DNA from: Piscinibacter sp.
GTDB lineage: Bacteria; Pseudomonadota; Gammaproteobacteria; Burkholderiales; Burkholderiaceae_C
Reading direction: 5' to 3'
Assembly: GCA_016706565.1 (NCBI GenBank)
Contig: JADJJI010000007.1
Location: 186,001-250,000, forward strand
Length of the DNA: 64,000 nucleotides
A program made the position numbers and the translations under genes. Under the pieces are notes generated by a model. It was not told the origin of the DNA. It saw only the letters and a list, made by a program, of their open reading frames with translations, and did no database searches. The stretch's first letter is position 1; each line of letters opens with the position of its first letter. Shown piece by piece: positions 1 through 9,035 of this stretch.

Positions 1-1130
1 GGGGTCAAGGGGCCGTGCGCCGTCAGCGCGGCGCGCAGGCCGCTGCAGTAGGCCACGTCCAGTGCCCAGGCGTCGGCCGCGGTATGTCGATGGGCCCGGG
101 CTTCGGCCTCCCGGCCCAGGAGGACGGCCAGTTCGGCCAGGGAGTCGTGCACCACCGCACGCGAGTAGTCGTCTAGCTCGGCGCTCAGGTCGATTTCGGC
201 GAGCCGCCCCGTGCGCTCGGCCGCCTCGAGCTGCCCGCAATGGGCCAGGCACACCGCATGGTCGGCCCGCGCGATGGTGGCCTCCCAGGTCATGCCCGCG
301 CGCACCGCAGGCTCCACGGTGCGCGCGAAGATGTCCAGCGCCTGCTCGAACTGGCGGCTCAGGCACAGCATCTCGCCCAGCCGCAGGTTGGACTGCAGCC
401 CGGTGTCGTCGATCGTCAGTGCCGAGGCGAGCTGCTGGGCGCTGCCCAGGCCGGCCAGCGCCTGTTTCAGCTGTTCGCCGTCGAGCCGGCCGGCCGCCCG
501 GGCGCGGCGGACCTGCTGGGCCTGCGCCAGCGTCATGTAGCGGTGCACCGCAGCCACCAGCTGCTCGTCGTGCTCGGCTCGCGCCAGGCTGCTCGCGCGC
601 CGGTAGTGGCGCACGGCATCGTCGATCAGGTCGGCCTCGTGGTACAGCGTGGCGGCCACGTACAGGCCGCGCGCCGCCGCCAGCGGACGTTGCGCCGTCC
701 CCAGGGCCACCGCCTGGCGCAGGTGCGGCAGCACTTCGTTCGGATCGTGGTGCAAGGTGCCACGCACGCAGCCCAGCCAGGCTTCGCATTCCGCTTCGAG
801 ACCGGCGTCGCCGAGCAGGATGGCGGCATCGCGGGCCTCCTGCACGGGTTCGAGCGCGCTGCCGATCTGCGCGCCGTAGTAGCGCGCCACGCCGCGCGCC
901 AGGGCCAGTTCGGCGGCAGCGCGCCGATCGGCACTGGCGGCCACGGCTGCCTCTGCGTCACTCAGGGCTTCGGGCACGTCTTCGATGCGCCAGTGGCGCG
1001 CCAGCAGGAGCACGCGCTGTGCGAGCAGTCGCGCGCGCTCGGTCGCGGCCTGTGTGCTGGCAATGGCGTGCTGGTTGCGTTGCAGGAGGCGGTGCATGGG
1101 GTTCGCCGGTGACGCGGGCGCAGTATGCAT
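1..1130 (-). CDS. TPR-like helical protein, C-terminus beyond window edge
   Basis: Reading the minus strand from the ATG at 1130, the frame stays open for 376 codons to the window edge, so the stop lies outside. The visible part is almost wholly alpha-helical, rich in Ala, Leu and Arg, with TPR-like helix pairs such as LYHEADLIDDAVRHYRRA and LCLSRQFEQALDIFAR. No signal peptide or membrane segment is seen. In beta-proteobacteria such N-termini often precede a GGDEF or other output domain, but none is visible here. It lies 51 bp downstream of the hybrid kinase gene on the same strand, so co-transcription is plausible. Met12 (1097) is an alternative start. Precise function is unknown. Confidence 0.65.
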   Translation of the reverse strand, partial: MHTAPASPANPMHRLLQRNQHAIASTQAATERARLLAQRVLLLARHWRIEDVPEALSDAEAAVAASADRRAAAELALARGVARYYGAQIGSALEPVQEARDAAILLGDAGLEAECEAWLGCVRGTLHHDPNEVLPHLRQAVALGTAQRPLAAARGLYVAATLYHEADLIDDAVRHYRRASSLARAEHDEQLVAAVHRYMTLAQAQQVRRARAAGRLDGEQLKQALAGLGSAQQLASALTIDDTGLQSNLRLGEMLCLSRQFEQALDIFARTVEPAVRAGMTWEATIARADHAVCLAHCGQLEAAERTGRLAEIDLSAELDDYSRAVVHDSLAELAVLLGREAEARAHRHTAADAWALDVAYCSGLRAALTAHGPLT

Positions 1131-1181
1131 GAGGCGACGGGCCGGTTCAGCGCCTGCCGGTAACAGGTCTTGTCGGCCGCA

Positions 1182-3107
1182 TCAGCCGCGCGCCTGCCGG
1201 GCCCGGCGCACCCAGTGCGCCAGCACGCGCACCAGGCGCTCGGGGTCGATCGGCTTGGACAGAAAGTCGTTCATGCCCTGGCGCATGGCGTTCTCGCGCT
1301 CTGACACCAGCACGTCGGCGGTCAATGCGATCACCGGCAGCAGCATCGCGCCATGCGTGCGTCGGATCGCGATCGTGGCGTCGATGCCGCCGAGCACCGG
1401 CATCTGCAGGTCCATGAGTACCGCGTCGAAGGGTTCGCCCGCCGCCGTGGCCGCGGCAACCGCCTCCACCGCCAGCGCACCGTTGCCGGTGGTGACAACC
1501 TGTGCGCCCCAATGGGCCAGCGTGGCCTCGGCCACCAGCGTGTTGACCGGGTGATCCTCGACCAGCAGGATGCGCGCACCCGCCAGGGCATCGACCGGCG
1601 CGAAGCGCGTGGCCTGCGCCACCGGCGGCGCGCTCGAGGCGCGCAGCGGCAGGTCGGCCCAGAAGCGGCTGCCCTCGCCCGGTGTGCTGAGCATGCCCAC
1701 GCCGCCGCCCATCAGCACGGCGAGCTGCCGGCAGATGCTCAGGCCGAGGCCGGTGCCGCCGTAGCGGCGCGTGGTCGAGGCGTCCGCCTGCGAGAACGGA
1801 TGGAACAGGCGCGTCTGCAGCGCCGGTGCGATGCCCGGGCCGTTGTCGCTCACCTCGATGCGCGTGCCACCGTCCGCGCGGCGCAGCGCTCGCACCTCGA
1901 TGGCGCCACGCTCGGTGAACTTCAGCGCATTGCTCAGGTAGTTGGCGACGATCTGGCGCAGCCGCATCGGATCGCCGTTCACCCAGCGGGGAACGCCGAC
2001 GCCCAGTTCGAAGCGAAAGCCCAGCCCCTTGGCTGCGGCAAGCTCCGTGTAGGCGTCGCGCACGCTGCCCAGCAGTTGGTGCAGGTCGAAGTCGACCTGC
2101 TCGAGCGTCAACCGCCCGGCCTCGATCTTCGACAGGTCGAGGATGTCGGAGATCAACCCGGCCAGCGCCTGGGCGCTGTCGTCGATATGTTCCAGGTATT
2201 CGCGCAGCTTGCCCGGTGCCAGCGCCGGGTCCTGGGCCAGGCGCACCAGGCCGAGCAGGCCGTTGAGCGGCGTGCGGATCTCGTGGCTGGTGTTGGCGAG
2301 GAACTCGCTCTTCGCGCGGCTGGCCGATTCCGCCTGGTCGCGCGCCTCGGCCAGCGCGTCGGCGCTGCGGCGGCGCTCGGTGATGTCGTCGATGATCCAG
2401 ATCGTGCCGACACTGCCCGGGCGGCGCGGGTCGATCGCGCGCGCCCGCACGCTGGCCCAGAACGCCTGGCCGTCGCGGCGGACCATCTCGAACTCGCCCT
2501 CGAAGGCCGCGCCGGACTGCAGCAGCGGCCCGGCCAGCCGGCCGATCTCGGTGTAGGCGTCGTCGCTGGGCCACACCGCGCGGCCGGACTGCCCGACCAG
2601 CGCTCCCGTCGGCCAGCCGAAGATCTCGGCAAAACGCGGGTTGACGTGCTGGAAGCGCCGCTCCTGCGTGAAGGCAATGCCCACCGAGGCGTTCTCCAGG
2701 ATCGCCTCGTACTGCAGGTCGCGGTGCTGCGTGCCGGACACATCGCGCACCGTGCCGAGGATGCAGCGGCGGCCCTCGTGCTCGAACAGCGAGGCGTTGA
2801 TCGACACCGGCACGGGCCCGCGGCCGCGGACGTTCAGCGTCGCCGCGTAGTCCTTGAGGCGGCCTCGCGCCTCCAGCAGGCTCAGGTAGGCGCGACGTTC
2901 GGTCTCGTCGGTCCACAACCCCGACTCGGGCACGGTCAGGCCGTCCAGTTCGCCGGGCGCGCAGCCGATCAGCCGCTCGAACTGCGGGTTGAGCATCAGC
3001 ATGCGGCCGGTGCCGAACTCGGCCACGACGGTCGGATCCGGGCTCGCCTCGAACAGGCGATGAAACATCGCGTCGAGCGGCAGGGCGGGGGTGGATATGG
3101 CGAGCAT
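1182..3107 (-). CDS. PAS-PAS hybrid sensor histidine kinase with receiver domain
   Basis: This is a 641-residue soluble hybrid kinase that should autophosphorylate on His and pass phosphate to its own receiver. Two PAS domains (about 12-125 and 130-248) are followed by a coiled linker and a HisKA domain with the H-box [10 protein letters not shown] (His275). The HATPase domain has the N-box [21 protein letters not shown] and GGTGLGLSI. The C-terminal receiver starts at [10 protein letters not shown], with phospho-acceptor Asp566 in DLQMP and Lys618 in SKP. No membrane segment is present, so it senses a cytoplasmic cue, and the ligand is unknown. No separate response regulator is adjacent. The downstream TPR protein could be a partner, but that is inference. 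Confidence 0.93.
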   Translation of the reverse strand: MLAISTPALPLDAMFHRLFEASPDPTVVAEFGTGRMLMLNPQFERLIGCAPGELDGLTVPESGLWTDETERRAYLSLLEARGRLKDYAATLNVRGRGPVPVSINASLFEHEGRRCILGTVRDVSGTQHRDLQYEAILENASVGIAFTQERRFQHVNPRFAEIFGWPTGALVGQSGRAVWPSDDAYTEIGRLAGPLLQSGAAFEGEFEMVRRDGQAFWASVRARAIDPRRPGSVGTIWIIDDITERRRSADALAEARDQAESASRAKSEFLANTSHEIRTPLNGLLGLVRLAQDPALAPGKLREYLEHIDDSAQALAGLISDILDLSKIEAGRLTLEQVDFDLHQLLGSVRDAYTELAAAKGLGFRFELGVGVPRWVNGDPMRLRQIVANYLSNALKFTERGAIEVRALRRADGGTRIEVSDNGPGIAPALQTRLFHPFSQADASTTRRYGGTGLGLSICRQLAVLMGGGVGMLSTPGEGSRFWADLPLRASSAPPVAQATRFAPVDALAGARILLVEDHPVNTLVAEATLAHWGAQVVTTGNGALAVEAVAAATAAGEPFDAVLMDLQMPVLGGIDATIAIRRTHGAMLLPVIALTADVLVSERENAMRQGMNDFLSKPIDPERLVRVLAHWVRRARQARG

Positions 3108-3262
3108 GGGCGGATATGGGTTGCCGATTACAACGCGCGCCCATCAACCCGGATGCAGCCATGCCGCGCGCCGCCGCGCAAAGCGTGAGCTAATGCCTGC
3201 CGCTCACAGAACCTCACAGCTGTGCGCTAGCATCCGCGCTCCTTCGATACCGTCCGCCTGCC

Positions 3263-3574
3263 ATGACCGACAGCCTGAACGCCACCGTGCGCACCCGTGC
3301 GAATGTCTATTTCGACGGAAAGTGCATCTCGCACAGCATCGAACTGGCCGACGGCAGCAAGAAGAGCGTCGGCGTGATCCTGCCCTCGTCGCTGCGCTTC
3401 AACACCGGCGCGCCGGAGCGCATGGAGCTGGTCGAGGGCGAGTGCCGCGTCAAGCTGCCCGGCAGCGCCGACTGGGCGATGTACCGCGGCGGCCAGTCCT
3501 TCGACGTGCCGGGCCAGTCGGCCTTCGACATCGAGGTGACGCAGACGCTGCACTACGTCTGCCACTTCCTCTGA
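3263..3574 (+). CDS. ppnP: Pyrimidine/purine nucleoside phosphorylase (PpnP/DUF1255)
   Basis: The 103-residue protein has the full length of the PpnP (YaiE) family, small cupin-fold phosphorylases that split several nucleosides into base and ribose 1-phosphate. Family features visible are the N-terminal ANVYFDGKCISHSIEL strand pair, TLGVI-like KSVGVILPSSLRFNTG, ERMELVEGECRVKLPG and the cupin glycine turn YRGGQSFDVPGQSAFDIEV. It is monocistronic: the kinase upstream is divergent, and a 545-bp gene-free stretch follows. The start at 3263 gives the canonical N-terminus. The promoter cannot be fixed with confidence in the 155-bp divergent gap. Confidence 0.93.
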   Translation: MTDSLNATVRTRANVYFDGKCISHSIELADGSKKSVGVILPSSLRFNTGAPERMELVEGECRVKLPGSADWAMYRGGQSFDVPGQSAFDIEVTQTLHYVCHFL

Positions 3575-3721
3575 AGCGACCCTGACCCAACGCGGCGTGC
3601 CCTTGCGGTTGCGCGCTCAAAGGTCAGGGATCGGACCGGTTCGCTGCGGCCGCCCGCGGCCCATGAGCGACATTCACGAAGGTCCGCAACGATGGGCGCG
3701 CGGGCAGGCGGTCCGGGTATG

Positions 3722-4030
3722 CGCTCTCCGGCCCACGCTCGCGGGCGACCACCGAGACTCGCCTCGCATGCCTCCTCAACACCAGCTTCGGCATGCCACC
3801 GCCTGGGCGACCGCAAATGGGGCCTGCGATCGCACACCCGAACCACCTGCCCCACAACCCCTGAGGCCCTCATGACGGCAGGCCACCGCGGATGCCGGCA
3901 GGGCGGCGGTGGTGCCCGCGGGCGCAGGCCCCATTTGCGGTCGCCCAGGCGGTGGCAGGCCGAAGCTGGTGTTGATGCGGCCACGGTTGCGGCACGCAGT
4001 GGCCGCCCGCGAGCGTGGGCCGGAGAACGC
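3722..4030. repeat. Large imperfect inverted repeat in gene-free stretch 3575-4119
   Basis: Two arms of about 105 bp face each other: left 3722-3828 and right 3923-4030, separated by about 95 bp. Both arms share CTCCGGCCCACGCTCGCGGG near the outer end, and CACCGCCTGGGCGACCGCAA followed by ATGGGGCCTGCG near the inner end. Between those blocks the arms diverge for about 25 bp. Open frames crossing the arms give near-identical peptides on opposite strands, as expected of an inverted duplication and not of a gene. Nothing else recognisable lies in the 545-bp gap. It may be a dispersed intergenic element or a very large hairpin. Confidence 0.75.
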
Positions 4031-4119
4031 GGGTACCGCCGTCGCCCTGCGACCATGCCCTTCGCACGCAAAGCAGACCCACGAAGGCCGCAAAGGGCCG
4101 CGAACCGCCGCTCGCTCGA

Positions 4120-4788
4120 TCAGTCGCCCCCGCCGCCGCAGCCTCCGCCGCCGTCACCCCCGGCGTCCCCGCCGCAGGACGAACCGCACGACGAGCCGCA
4201 GCCGAAGCCGGCCGCGCAGTGCGTGCCGCCGCGGTCTGCGCCGAGCAATGCGCAGTCCGCCACGTAGCGGTAGCCCCCGGCAATGGCCAGCGCGGCGTCG
4301 AGCGCGAACAGGGTCGGCAGCCGGTCGGGCTTGCGCGGGTCGATGCCCTCGTCGCGACAGCTCCACAGCCAGGCGCGGCGCAGGCCCTGGAAGTTCTTGT
4401 CGCCGCGCTTCGGGTCGGCCGCCAGCGCTTCGGCCGGCGTGTGGTGCAGCATGCCGCCGAAGGCCTTGCGGCAGAAGTTCTCGTAGGCCCGGGTGTGCAG
4501 GATGAACTCGTGCCACATCGCGTCGACCACCTTCGAGGGCATGGCCACGAAGCGCCCCCTGGCCATCGCGCTGGCCAGGAAGAACTGGCGCAGGCCGCGC
4601 TCGACCTCAGCGACTTCGCGATCGCCGAGCTGCGGGTATTGAGCTCGCAGCTTGTCGCGCAGGTAGGCCGGCAGCGGGTGGCTGCGCACCGCCCGGCGTG
4701 CCGCAGCGCGGCGCCAGGCCAGCCAGGCGCTCACCAGCGCCGCCAGCCCCAACCCCACCACGATCAAGTTCACAGCACTCGTCTTCAT
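4120..4788 (-). CDS. Membrane-anchored GRDP-like protein with Cys/Gly-rich tail
   Basis: The protein has 222 residues. One N-terminal membrane helix (about 4-24, AVNLIVVGLGLAALVSAWLAW) is followed by a basic stretch. The central domain carries MWHEFILHTRAYENFC and GGMLHHTPAEAL, which resemble the glycine-rich domain-containing (GRDP-like) family. The C-terminus is low-complexity, with Cys pairs in CGSSCGSSCGG and a GGDGGGGCGGGGD end. I chose the ATG at 4788 because AGGGAG sits 6 nt upstream; the ATG at 4794 directly abuts that box. It lies 85 bp downstream of murB on the same strand. Function is unknown; the Cys-rich tail could bind metal or form disulfides. Confidence 0.75.
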   Translation of the reverse strand: MKTSAVNLIVVGLGLAALVSAWLAWRRAAARRAVRSHPLPAYLRDKLRAQYPQLGDREVAEVERGLRQFFLASAMARGRFVAMPSKVVDAMWHEFILHTRAYENFCRKAFGGMLHHTPAEALAADPKRGDKNFQGLRRAWLWSCRDEGIDPRKPDRLPTLFALDAALAIAGGYRYVADCALLGADRGGTHCAAGFGCGSSCGSSCGGDAGGDGGGGCGGGGD

Positions 4789-4873
4789 CGTCATCTCCCT
4801 TCTTGTTGTTGTCGTCTTCTTCTTGTTGAAGATGACTTTGAGACGGGACGATGACGGTTTCGTGACGGTGTCG

Positions 4874-5890
4874 TCAGACGACCACAGGCTCCGGCTCGAG
4901 GCGGATGCCGAAGCGGCCGTAGACACTTTCCTGGATGGCGCGGGCCAGCGTCATCACCTCGGAGCCGATGGCGCCGCCGCGGTTGACCAGCACCAGCGCC
5001 TGGCGCTCGTAGACCGCCGCCTGGCCGACCGACTTTCCCTTCCAGCCGCAGGCGTCGATCATCCAGCCGGCGGCCAGCTTGACGCTGCCGTCGGGCATCG
5101 GGTAATGCACGATCTCCGGGTCGCGGCCGATGATGTCGCGGCACTGCTCCGGCGTGACCACCGGGTTCTTGAAGAAGCTGCCGGCATTGCCGATCACCGC
5201 CGGGTCGGGCAGCTTGGCGCGGCGGATCGCGCAGATCCAGTCGAAGATCTGCTGCGCCGAGGGTGCGGCCACGCCGGTCTCGCGCATCTTGCGTTCGATG
5301 TCCAGGTAGCCCAGCACCGGCTGCCAGGGCCGCGGCAGGCGAAAGCGCACGCGCGTGATCAGCGTGCGGCCGGCCAGCGAATGCTTGAAGACGCTGTCGC
5401 GGTAGCCGAAGGCGCAGATCTCGGCGCCCAGGGTGACACTGCGCCCGGTGACCAGGTCCACCGCATCGAGCGACTCGAAGCGGTCCTTCAGCTCCAGCCC
5501 ATAGGCACCGATGTTCTGCACCGGCGCGGCGCCCACAGTTCCCGGGATCAGTGCCAGGTTCTCCAGGCCCGGCAGGCCCTGGGCGAGCGTCCAGGCCACC
5601 AGGTCGTGCCAGCCCTCGCCGGCGCCCGCCTCGACGATCCAGGCGTCGGCGCGCTCTTCGACGAGGCGCAGGCCGCGCACCTCGACCTTGAGCACCACCT
5701 GCGGCATGTCGCGCGTCAGGATGATGTTGCTGCCGCCGCCGAGGATGAACTTGGCGGCGCGGCCGAGATCCGGATGGTCGACGACCCGGCGCACATCGGC
5801 GTCGCCGGCGATGCGCACCAGCTGTTGCGCCACCGCAGGCAATCCGAACGTATTGAACGGCTTCAGACTCACGCCCGACTCGATTTGCAT
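4874..5890 (-). CDS. murB: UDP-N-acetylenolpyruvoylglucosamine reductase MurB
   Basis: MurB is the cytoplasmic FAD enzyme that reduces UDP-GlcNAc-enolpyruvate to UDP-MurNAc with NADPH in peptidoglycan precursor synthesis. The 338-residue length matches type I MurB. FAD-binding motifs include [15 protein letters not shown] and [17 protein letters not shown]. The GYRDSVFK segment, the catalytic [10 protein letters not shown] loop (Ser as proton donor), LAAGWMID and the C-terminal Glu-containing [16 protein letters not shown] are all present. The gene is divergent from yajQ with only 14 bp between start codons, so the two promoters must overlap the neighbouring coding sequences. Confidence 0.97.
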   Translation of the reverse strand: MQIESGVSLKPFNTFGLPAVAQQLVRIAGDADVRRVVDHPDLGRAAKFILGGGSNIILTRDMPQVVLKVEVRGLRLVEERADAWIVEAGAGEGWHDLVAWTLAQGLPGLENLALIPGTVGAAPVQNIGAYGLELKDRFESLDAVDLVTGRSVTLGAEICAFGYRDSVFKHSLAGRTLITRVRFRLPRPWQPVLGYLDIERKMRETGVAAPSAQQIFDWICAIRRAKLPDPAVIGNAGSFFKNPVVTPEQCRDIIGRDPEIVHYPMPDGSVKLAAGWMIDACGWKGKSVGQAAVYERQALVLVNRGGAIGSEVMTLARAIQESVYGRFGIRLEPEPVVV

Positions 5891-5904
5891 GCGAGAATTT
5901 TCCC

Positions 5905-6393
5905 ATGCCCAGCTTCGACACCGTCATCGAGCCGAATCTCGTGGAAGTCCGCAACGCCGTGGACCAGACCTCCAAGGAAATCGGCACCCGCTTCGACTTC
6001 AAGGGCTCCTCGGCTGCCGTGGAACTCGGCGACGAGGAGATCACGCTGTTCGCCGACAGCGATTTCCAGATCGCCCAGGTGCGCGACATCCTCGTGGCCA
6101 AGTTGACCAAGCGCAGCGTGGACGTGCGCTTCATCGACAGCAGCGCCAAGATCGAGAAGATTGGCGGCGACAAGGTCAAGCAGTTGCTCGTCGTCAAGAG
6201 CGGCGTCGACACCGAGACGGCCAAGAAGATCCAGACCGCCATCAAGCAGAGCAAGATGAAGGTGCAAGCCGCGATCCAGGGCGACACGGTGCGTGTGACC
6301 GGCGCCAAGCGCGACGACCTGCAGGCGGCGATGCAGCTGATCCGCCAGACGGTGCCGGACTCGCCCATCTCGTTCAACAACTTCCGGGATTGA
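5905..6393 (+). CDS. yajQ: YajQ-family nucleotide/cyclic-di-GMP binding protein
   Basis: The 162-residue protein matches the YajQ family over its whole length. It begins [20 protein letters not shown], typical of the family, and contains [25 protein letters not shown], the mid-protein [18 protein letters not shown] and the C-terminal [18 protein letters not shown], ending FNNFRD. Some members (Xanthomonas) bind cyclic-di-GMP and act as transcriptional co-regulators; others bind nucleic acid. Which applies here is not visible. It is the first gene of a short plus-strand run, with the aspartic protease starting 3 bp after its stop. Confidence 0.95.
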   Translation: MPSFDTVIEPNLVEVRNAVDQTSKEIGTRFDFKGSSAAVELGDEEITLFADSDFQIAQVRDILVAKLTKRSVDVRFIDSSAKIEKIGGDKVKQLLVVKSGVDTETAKKIQTAIKQSKMKVQAAIQGDTVRVTGAKRDDLQAAMQLIRQTVPDSPISFNNFRD

Positions 6394-6395
6394 GC

Positions 6396-7031
6396 GTGCG
6401 CGGCTGGCTGGTGGCCTTGATCGTGATGCTGCCGGCGCTGGCCGCGGCGCAGAGCGTGTCGATGAGCGGCAGCCTCGGCGACAAGGCGCTGCTGCTGATC
6501 GACGGCGCGCCGCGCACGGTGGCGGTGGGCGCCACGGTCTCGGGCGTGAAGGTGATCCGCGTCACCGGCAGCGAAACGGTGGTCGAGGTCGGCGGCAAGC
6601 GCCAGACGCTCCAGCTGGGCGGCGCGCAGGTCAACCTCGGCGGTACGGCCAGTGCCGGCGGCGGCACGCAGATCGTGCTGGCGGCCGGCCCGGGCGGCCA
6701 CTTCGTCACCGGCGGCAGCATCAATGGCCGCGCCGTGCGCTTCGTCGTCGACACCGGCGCAACCTTCGTCGCGATGGGCGAGGCCGAGGCCCGCCGCATC
6801 GGACTGGACTATTCGCGCGGCCAGCGCGGCCTGATCAGCACCGCCAACGGCCAGGTGTTGTCGCACCGCGTCTCGCTCGGCGAGGTGCGTGTGGGCGACG
6901 TGACGGTCTACAACGTCGACGCCGTCGTGGTGCCGGCGGGCATGGAGGTGATCCTGCTGGGCAACAGCTTCCTGACGCGCTTCCAGATGAAGCGTGATTC
7001 CGACGTCCTGGTGCTCGACAAGAGGCCCTGA
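6396..7031 (+). CDS. Secreted retropepsin-like aspartic protease (clan AA, TIGR02281 type)
   Basis: The GTG at 6396 gives 211 residues beginning with a signal peptide (MRGWLVALIVMLPALAAAQS). The longer open frame upstream is only a shadow of yajQ. The N-terminal half is small beta-strands around VEVGGKRQTLQLGG. The C-terminal half is a single retropepsin-like lobe with catalytic FVVDTGATFVAMGEAEA, then GLISTANGQVLSHRVSLGEV and VILLGNSFLTRF, which is the psi-loop hydrophobic-Gly pattern. It should work as a periplasmic homodimer. The target is unknown. The last base of its stop overlaps the first base of the next gene's ATG (7031), suggesting translational coupling. Confidence 0.85.
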   Translation: MRGWLVALIVMLPALAAAQSVSMSGSLGDKALLLIDGAPRTVAVGATVSGVKVIRVTGSETVVEVGGKRQTLQLGGAQVNLGGTASAGGGTQIVLAAGPGGHFVTGGSINGRAVRFVVDTGATFVAMGEAEARRIGLDYSRGQRGLISTANGQVLSHRVSLGEVRVGDVTVYNVDAVVVPAGMEVILLGNSFLTRFQMKRDSDVLVLDKRP

Positions 7032-9031
7032 TGGAAGGGTTCACGCCCGAGTGGGCACGGCACGCGGTCTGGTACCAGATCCTGCCGGAGCGGTTTGCCA
7101 ACGGCGAGCGCAGTGATGACCCCACGCCGGCCAGCCTCGACGGTTCGCAGCACGCCGGCGCCCTGCCCGAAGGCTGGCGGCCGCACCCCTGGACGAGCGA
7201 CTGGTACGCGCTGCAGCCCTGGGAGGCGGCTTCCGGCAAGCCGCTGATGGCGAACCTGGCCGACCGCCGCTACGGCGGCGACCTCGCCGGCATCCTGCAG
7301 CGCCTGCCCTACCTGCAGCAACTGGGCGTCAACGCGATCTACCTGAACCCGGTGTTCGACGCGCCCTCGCACCACAAGTACGACGCCTCGACACTGCACC
7401 ACGTCGACGTGCACCTCGGCCCCGACCCCGACGGCGACCGCGAGCTGATGGCGCGCGAGGTCGGCGACGACCCGTCCACCTGGGTCTGGACGGCGGCCGA
7501 CCGGCAGTTGCTCGAACTCATCGCCGCGGTGCACGCACGCGGCATGCGGATCATCCTCGACGGCGTGTTCAACCACGTCGGCCGGCGCCACTGGGCCTTT
7601 CGCGATCTGCTCGAGAAGCAGCATGCGTCGCGCTTCGCGGGCTGGTTCAAGGTGACCTCCTTCGCCGACGAGCCCGGCGGCTTCCAGTACGAGAGCTGGC
7701 GCGGACACGCCTCGCTGCCCGAGTTCCGCCAGGTGGGCGACGACCTCGCGCCCGGCCCGCGCGCGTACATCGAGGAGGTCACGCGGCGCTGGATGGCACC
7801 GGACGGCGATGTGTCGCGCGGCATCGACGGCTGGCGGCTGGACGTCGCTCCGTGGCTGCCGCACGGCTTCTGGAAGCACTGGCGACGCACGGTGAAGGCC
7901 ATCAACCCGCAGGCCTACCTGGTGGCGGAGAACATCCGCGACGTCGCCTTCAACCTGCCCTTCCTCGAGGGCGACGAGTTCGATGCGGTGATGAACTACA
8001 ACTTCGCCTTCGCCTGCGACGAGTTCTTCTTCCGCGACACGACGCGCATCAGCGCGAGCCGCTTCGACACCTTGTTGCGCGAGTTGCGCGAGGCCTACCC
8101 GGCCTGCGTGGCGCCTGTGATGCAGAACCTGTTCGGCAGCCACGACACGGCGCGGCTGGCCTCGCACGCGATGAACCGGGACCGGCTCGACTACCGCGCC
8201 TTCGACGAGACCTACCACCCGCGCGACTCGCGCGCGCCGACGCTCGATACGCGCCGCCCCGATCAACAAGCTCGAGCGCTGCAGCGCCTGTTCGTGCTGT
8301 TCCAGATGACCCACCTCGGCGCGCCGATGGTCTACTACGGCGACGAGGCCGGCATGTGGGGCGCCAACGATCCCTGCTGCCGCAAGCCGATGGTCTGGCC
8401 CGACCTGAAATACGACGCGGACTCGGCCGATGCGGCCGGCGGCCTGCGCGCGCAGGCGCAGCCGGTGGCTTTCGACGACGGGCTTTGCGCGCACTATCGG
8501 CGTTGCATCGCGTTGCGCCACGAGTTGCCGGTGCTGCGCACCGGCTCGGTCCGGACCCTGCTCGCCGATGACAGCCACCAGGTGCTCGCCCACGAGCGCC
8601 GCGCCGGTGAGGCGCTGGCGATCGTCGCGATCAACCGCAGCGACACAGTCCAGACCGTCGCCCTGCCGTGCCCCGGCGGTGGCGGCTGGCAGGATCGCCT
8701 GAGCGGCGGCGCTTTGCTGCAGGCGCGCGAAGGCCGGCTGACCCTGGCCCTGCCGCCCGGTGGCGGCGCGCACGGGGCGCGCGGGGGGGGCCAAGCGCCG
8801 GGGGGGGGGGGGGGGGGGGGGGGGCCGGACGGCCCCGGGCAGGCCCGACGTGCGGCGCCGCCGCCGCCGTGTCGGCGGCGCTGTGCCGGCGGCCTCCTTA
8901 GGCGCGGTGGCCGGACGGCCCGTCAAGGATTACGTCCTCGCGCGGCTTCCCGGATCAAGACTGGCCGCGCACGCGCTCGCTGCGGGCCGCTGGCGGCCGT
9001 GGATGCCCGGCCGCACATGCTGGCCGACTAG
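7031..9031 (+). CDS. GH13 alpha-amylase/cyclomaltodextrinase family enzyme, 3' end suspect
   Basis: The enzyme hydrolyses alpha-glucans, probably maltodextrins in the cytoplasm, since no signal peptide is seen. It starts straight at the catalytic barrel (WYQILPERFANGE) and lacks the N-terminal starch-binding domain of many neopullulanases. GH13 regions are VNAIYLNPVFDAPSHHKYD, DGVFNHVG, GWRLDVAPW (nucleophile Asp271), YLVAENI (acid/base Glu300) and FGSHDTAR (Asp372). The beta-sandwich C domain follows and ends near ALPPGGGAHG. From about 8783 the frame runs through G-homopolymers and low-complexity sequence to 9031, which does not look like protein. The true stop is therefore probably lost near 8770-8800. 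Confidence 0.85.
   Translation: MEGFTPEWARHAVWYQILPERFANGERSDDPTPASLDGSQHAGALPEGWRPHPWTSDWYALQPWEAASGKPLMANLADRRYGGDLAGILQRLPYLQQLGVNAIYLNPVFDAPSHHKYDASTLHHVDVHLGPDPDGDRELMAREVGDDPSTWVWTAADRQLLELIAAVHARGMRIILDGVFNHVGRRHWAFRDLLEKQHASRFAGWFKVTSFADEPGGFQYESWRGHASLPEFRQVGDDLAPGPRAYIEEVTRRWMAPDGDVSRGIDGWRLDVAPWLPHGFWKHWRRTVKAINPQAYLVAENIRDVAFNLPFLEGDEFDAVMNYNFAFACDEFFFRDTTRISASRFDTLLRELREAYPACVAPVMQNLFGSHDTARLASHAMNRDRLDYRAFDETYHPRDSRAPTLDTRRPDQQARALQRLFVLFQMTHLGAPMVYYGDEAGMWGANDPCCRKPMVWPDLKYDADSADAAGGLRAQAQPVAFDDGLCAHYRRCIALRHELPVLRTGSVRTLLADDSHQVLAHERRAGEALAIVAINRSDTVQTVALPCPGGGGWQDRLSGGALLQAREGRLTLALPPGGGAHGARGGGQAPGGGGGGGGPDGPGQARRAAPPPPCRRRCAGGLLRRGGRTARQGLRPRAASRIKTGRARARCGPLAAVDARPHMLAD
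8783..8824. other. Poly-G tracts, probable sequence or assembly error
   Basis: Eight G residues (8783-8790) are followed by CCAAGCGCC and then an uninterrupted run of 25 G (8800-8824). A 13-bp direct repeat GGCCGGACGGCCC lies at 8823-8835 and 8909-8921. No other homopolymer in the window comes close. It sits exactly where the GH13 C domain should end, and sequence from here to about 9030 shows no protein-like content in any frame. A read-through artefact or a poorly closed gap is more likely than biology. Confidence 0.7.
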
Positions 9032-9035
9032 GCGC

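Noticed and set aside
1147-3162. 671-codon frame overlapping the hybrid kinase
   Set aside because: Out-of-frame shadow with no domain. The 641-residue frame holds every kinase and receiver motif.
3553-4267. ORFs on both strands over the inverted repeat
   Set aside because: They encode the same peptide motif on opposite strands because the DNA is an inverted duplication. No conserved domain or good ribosome site.
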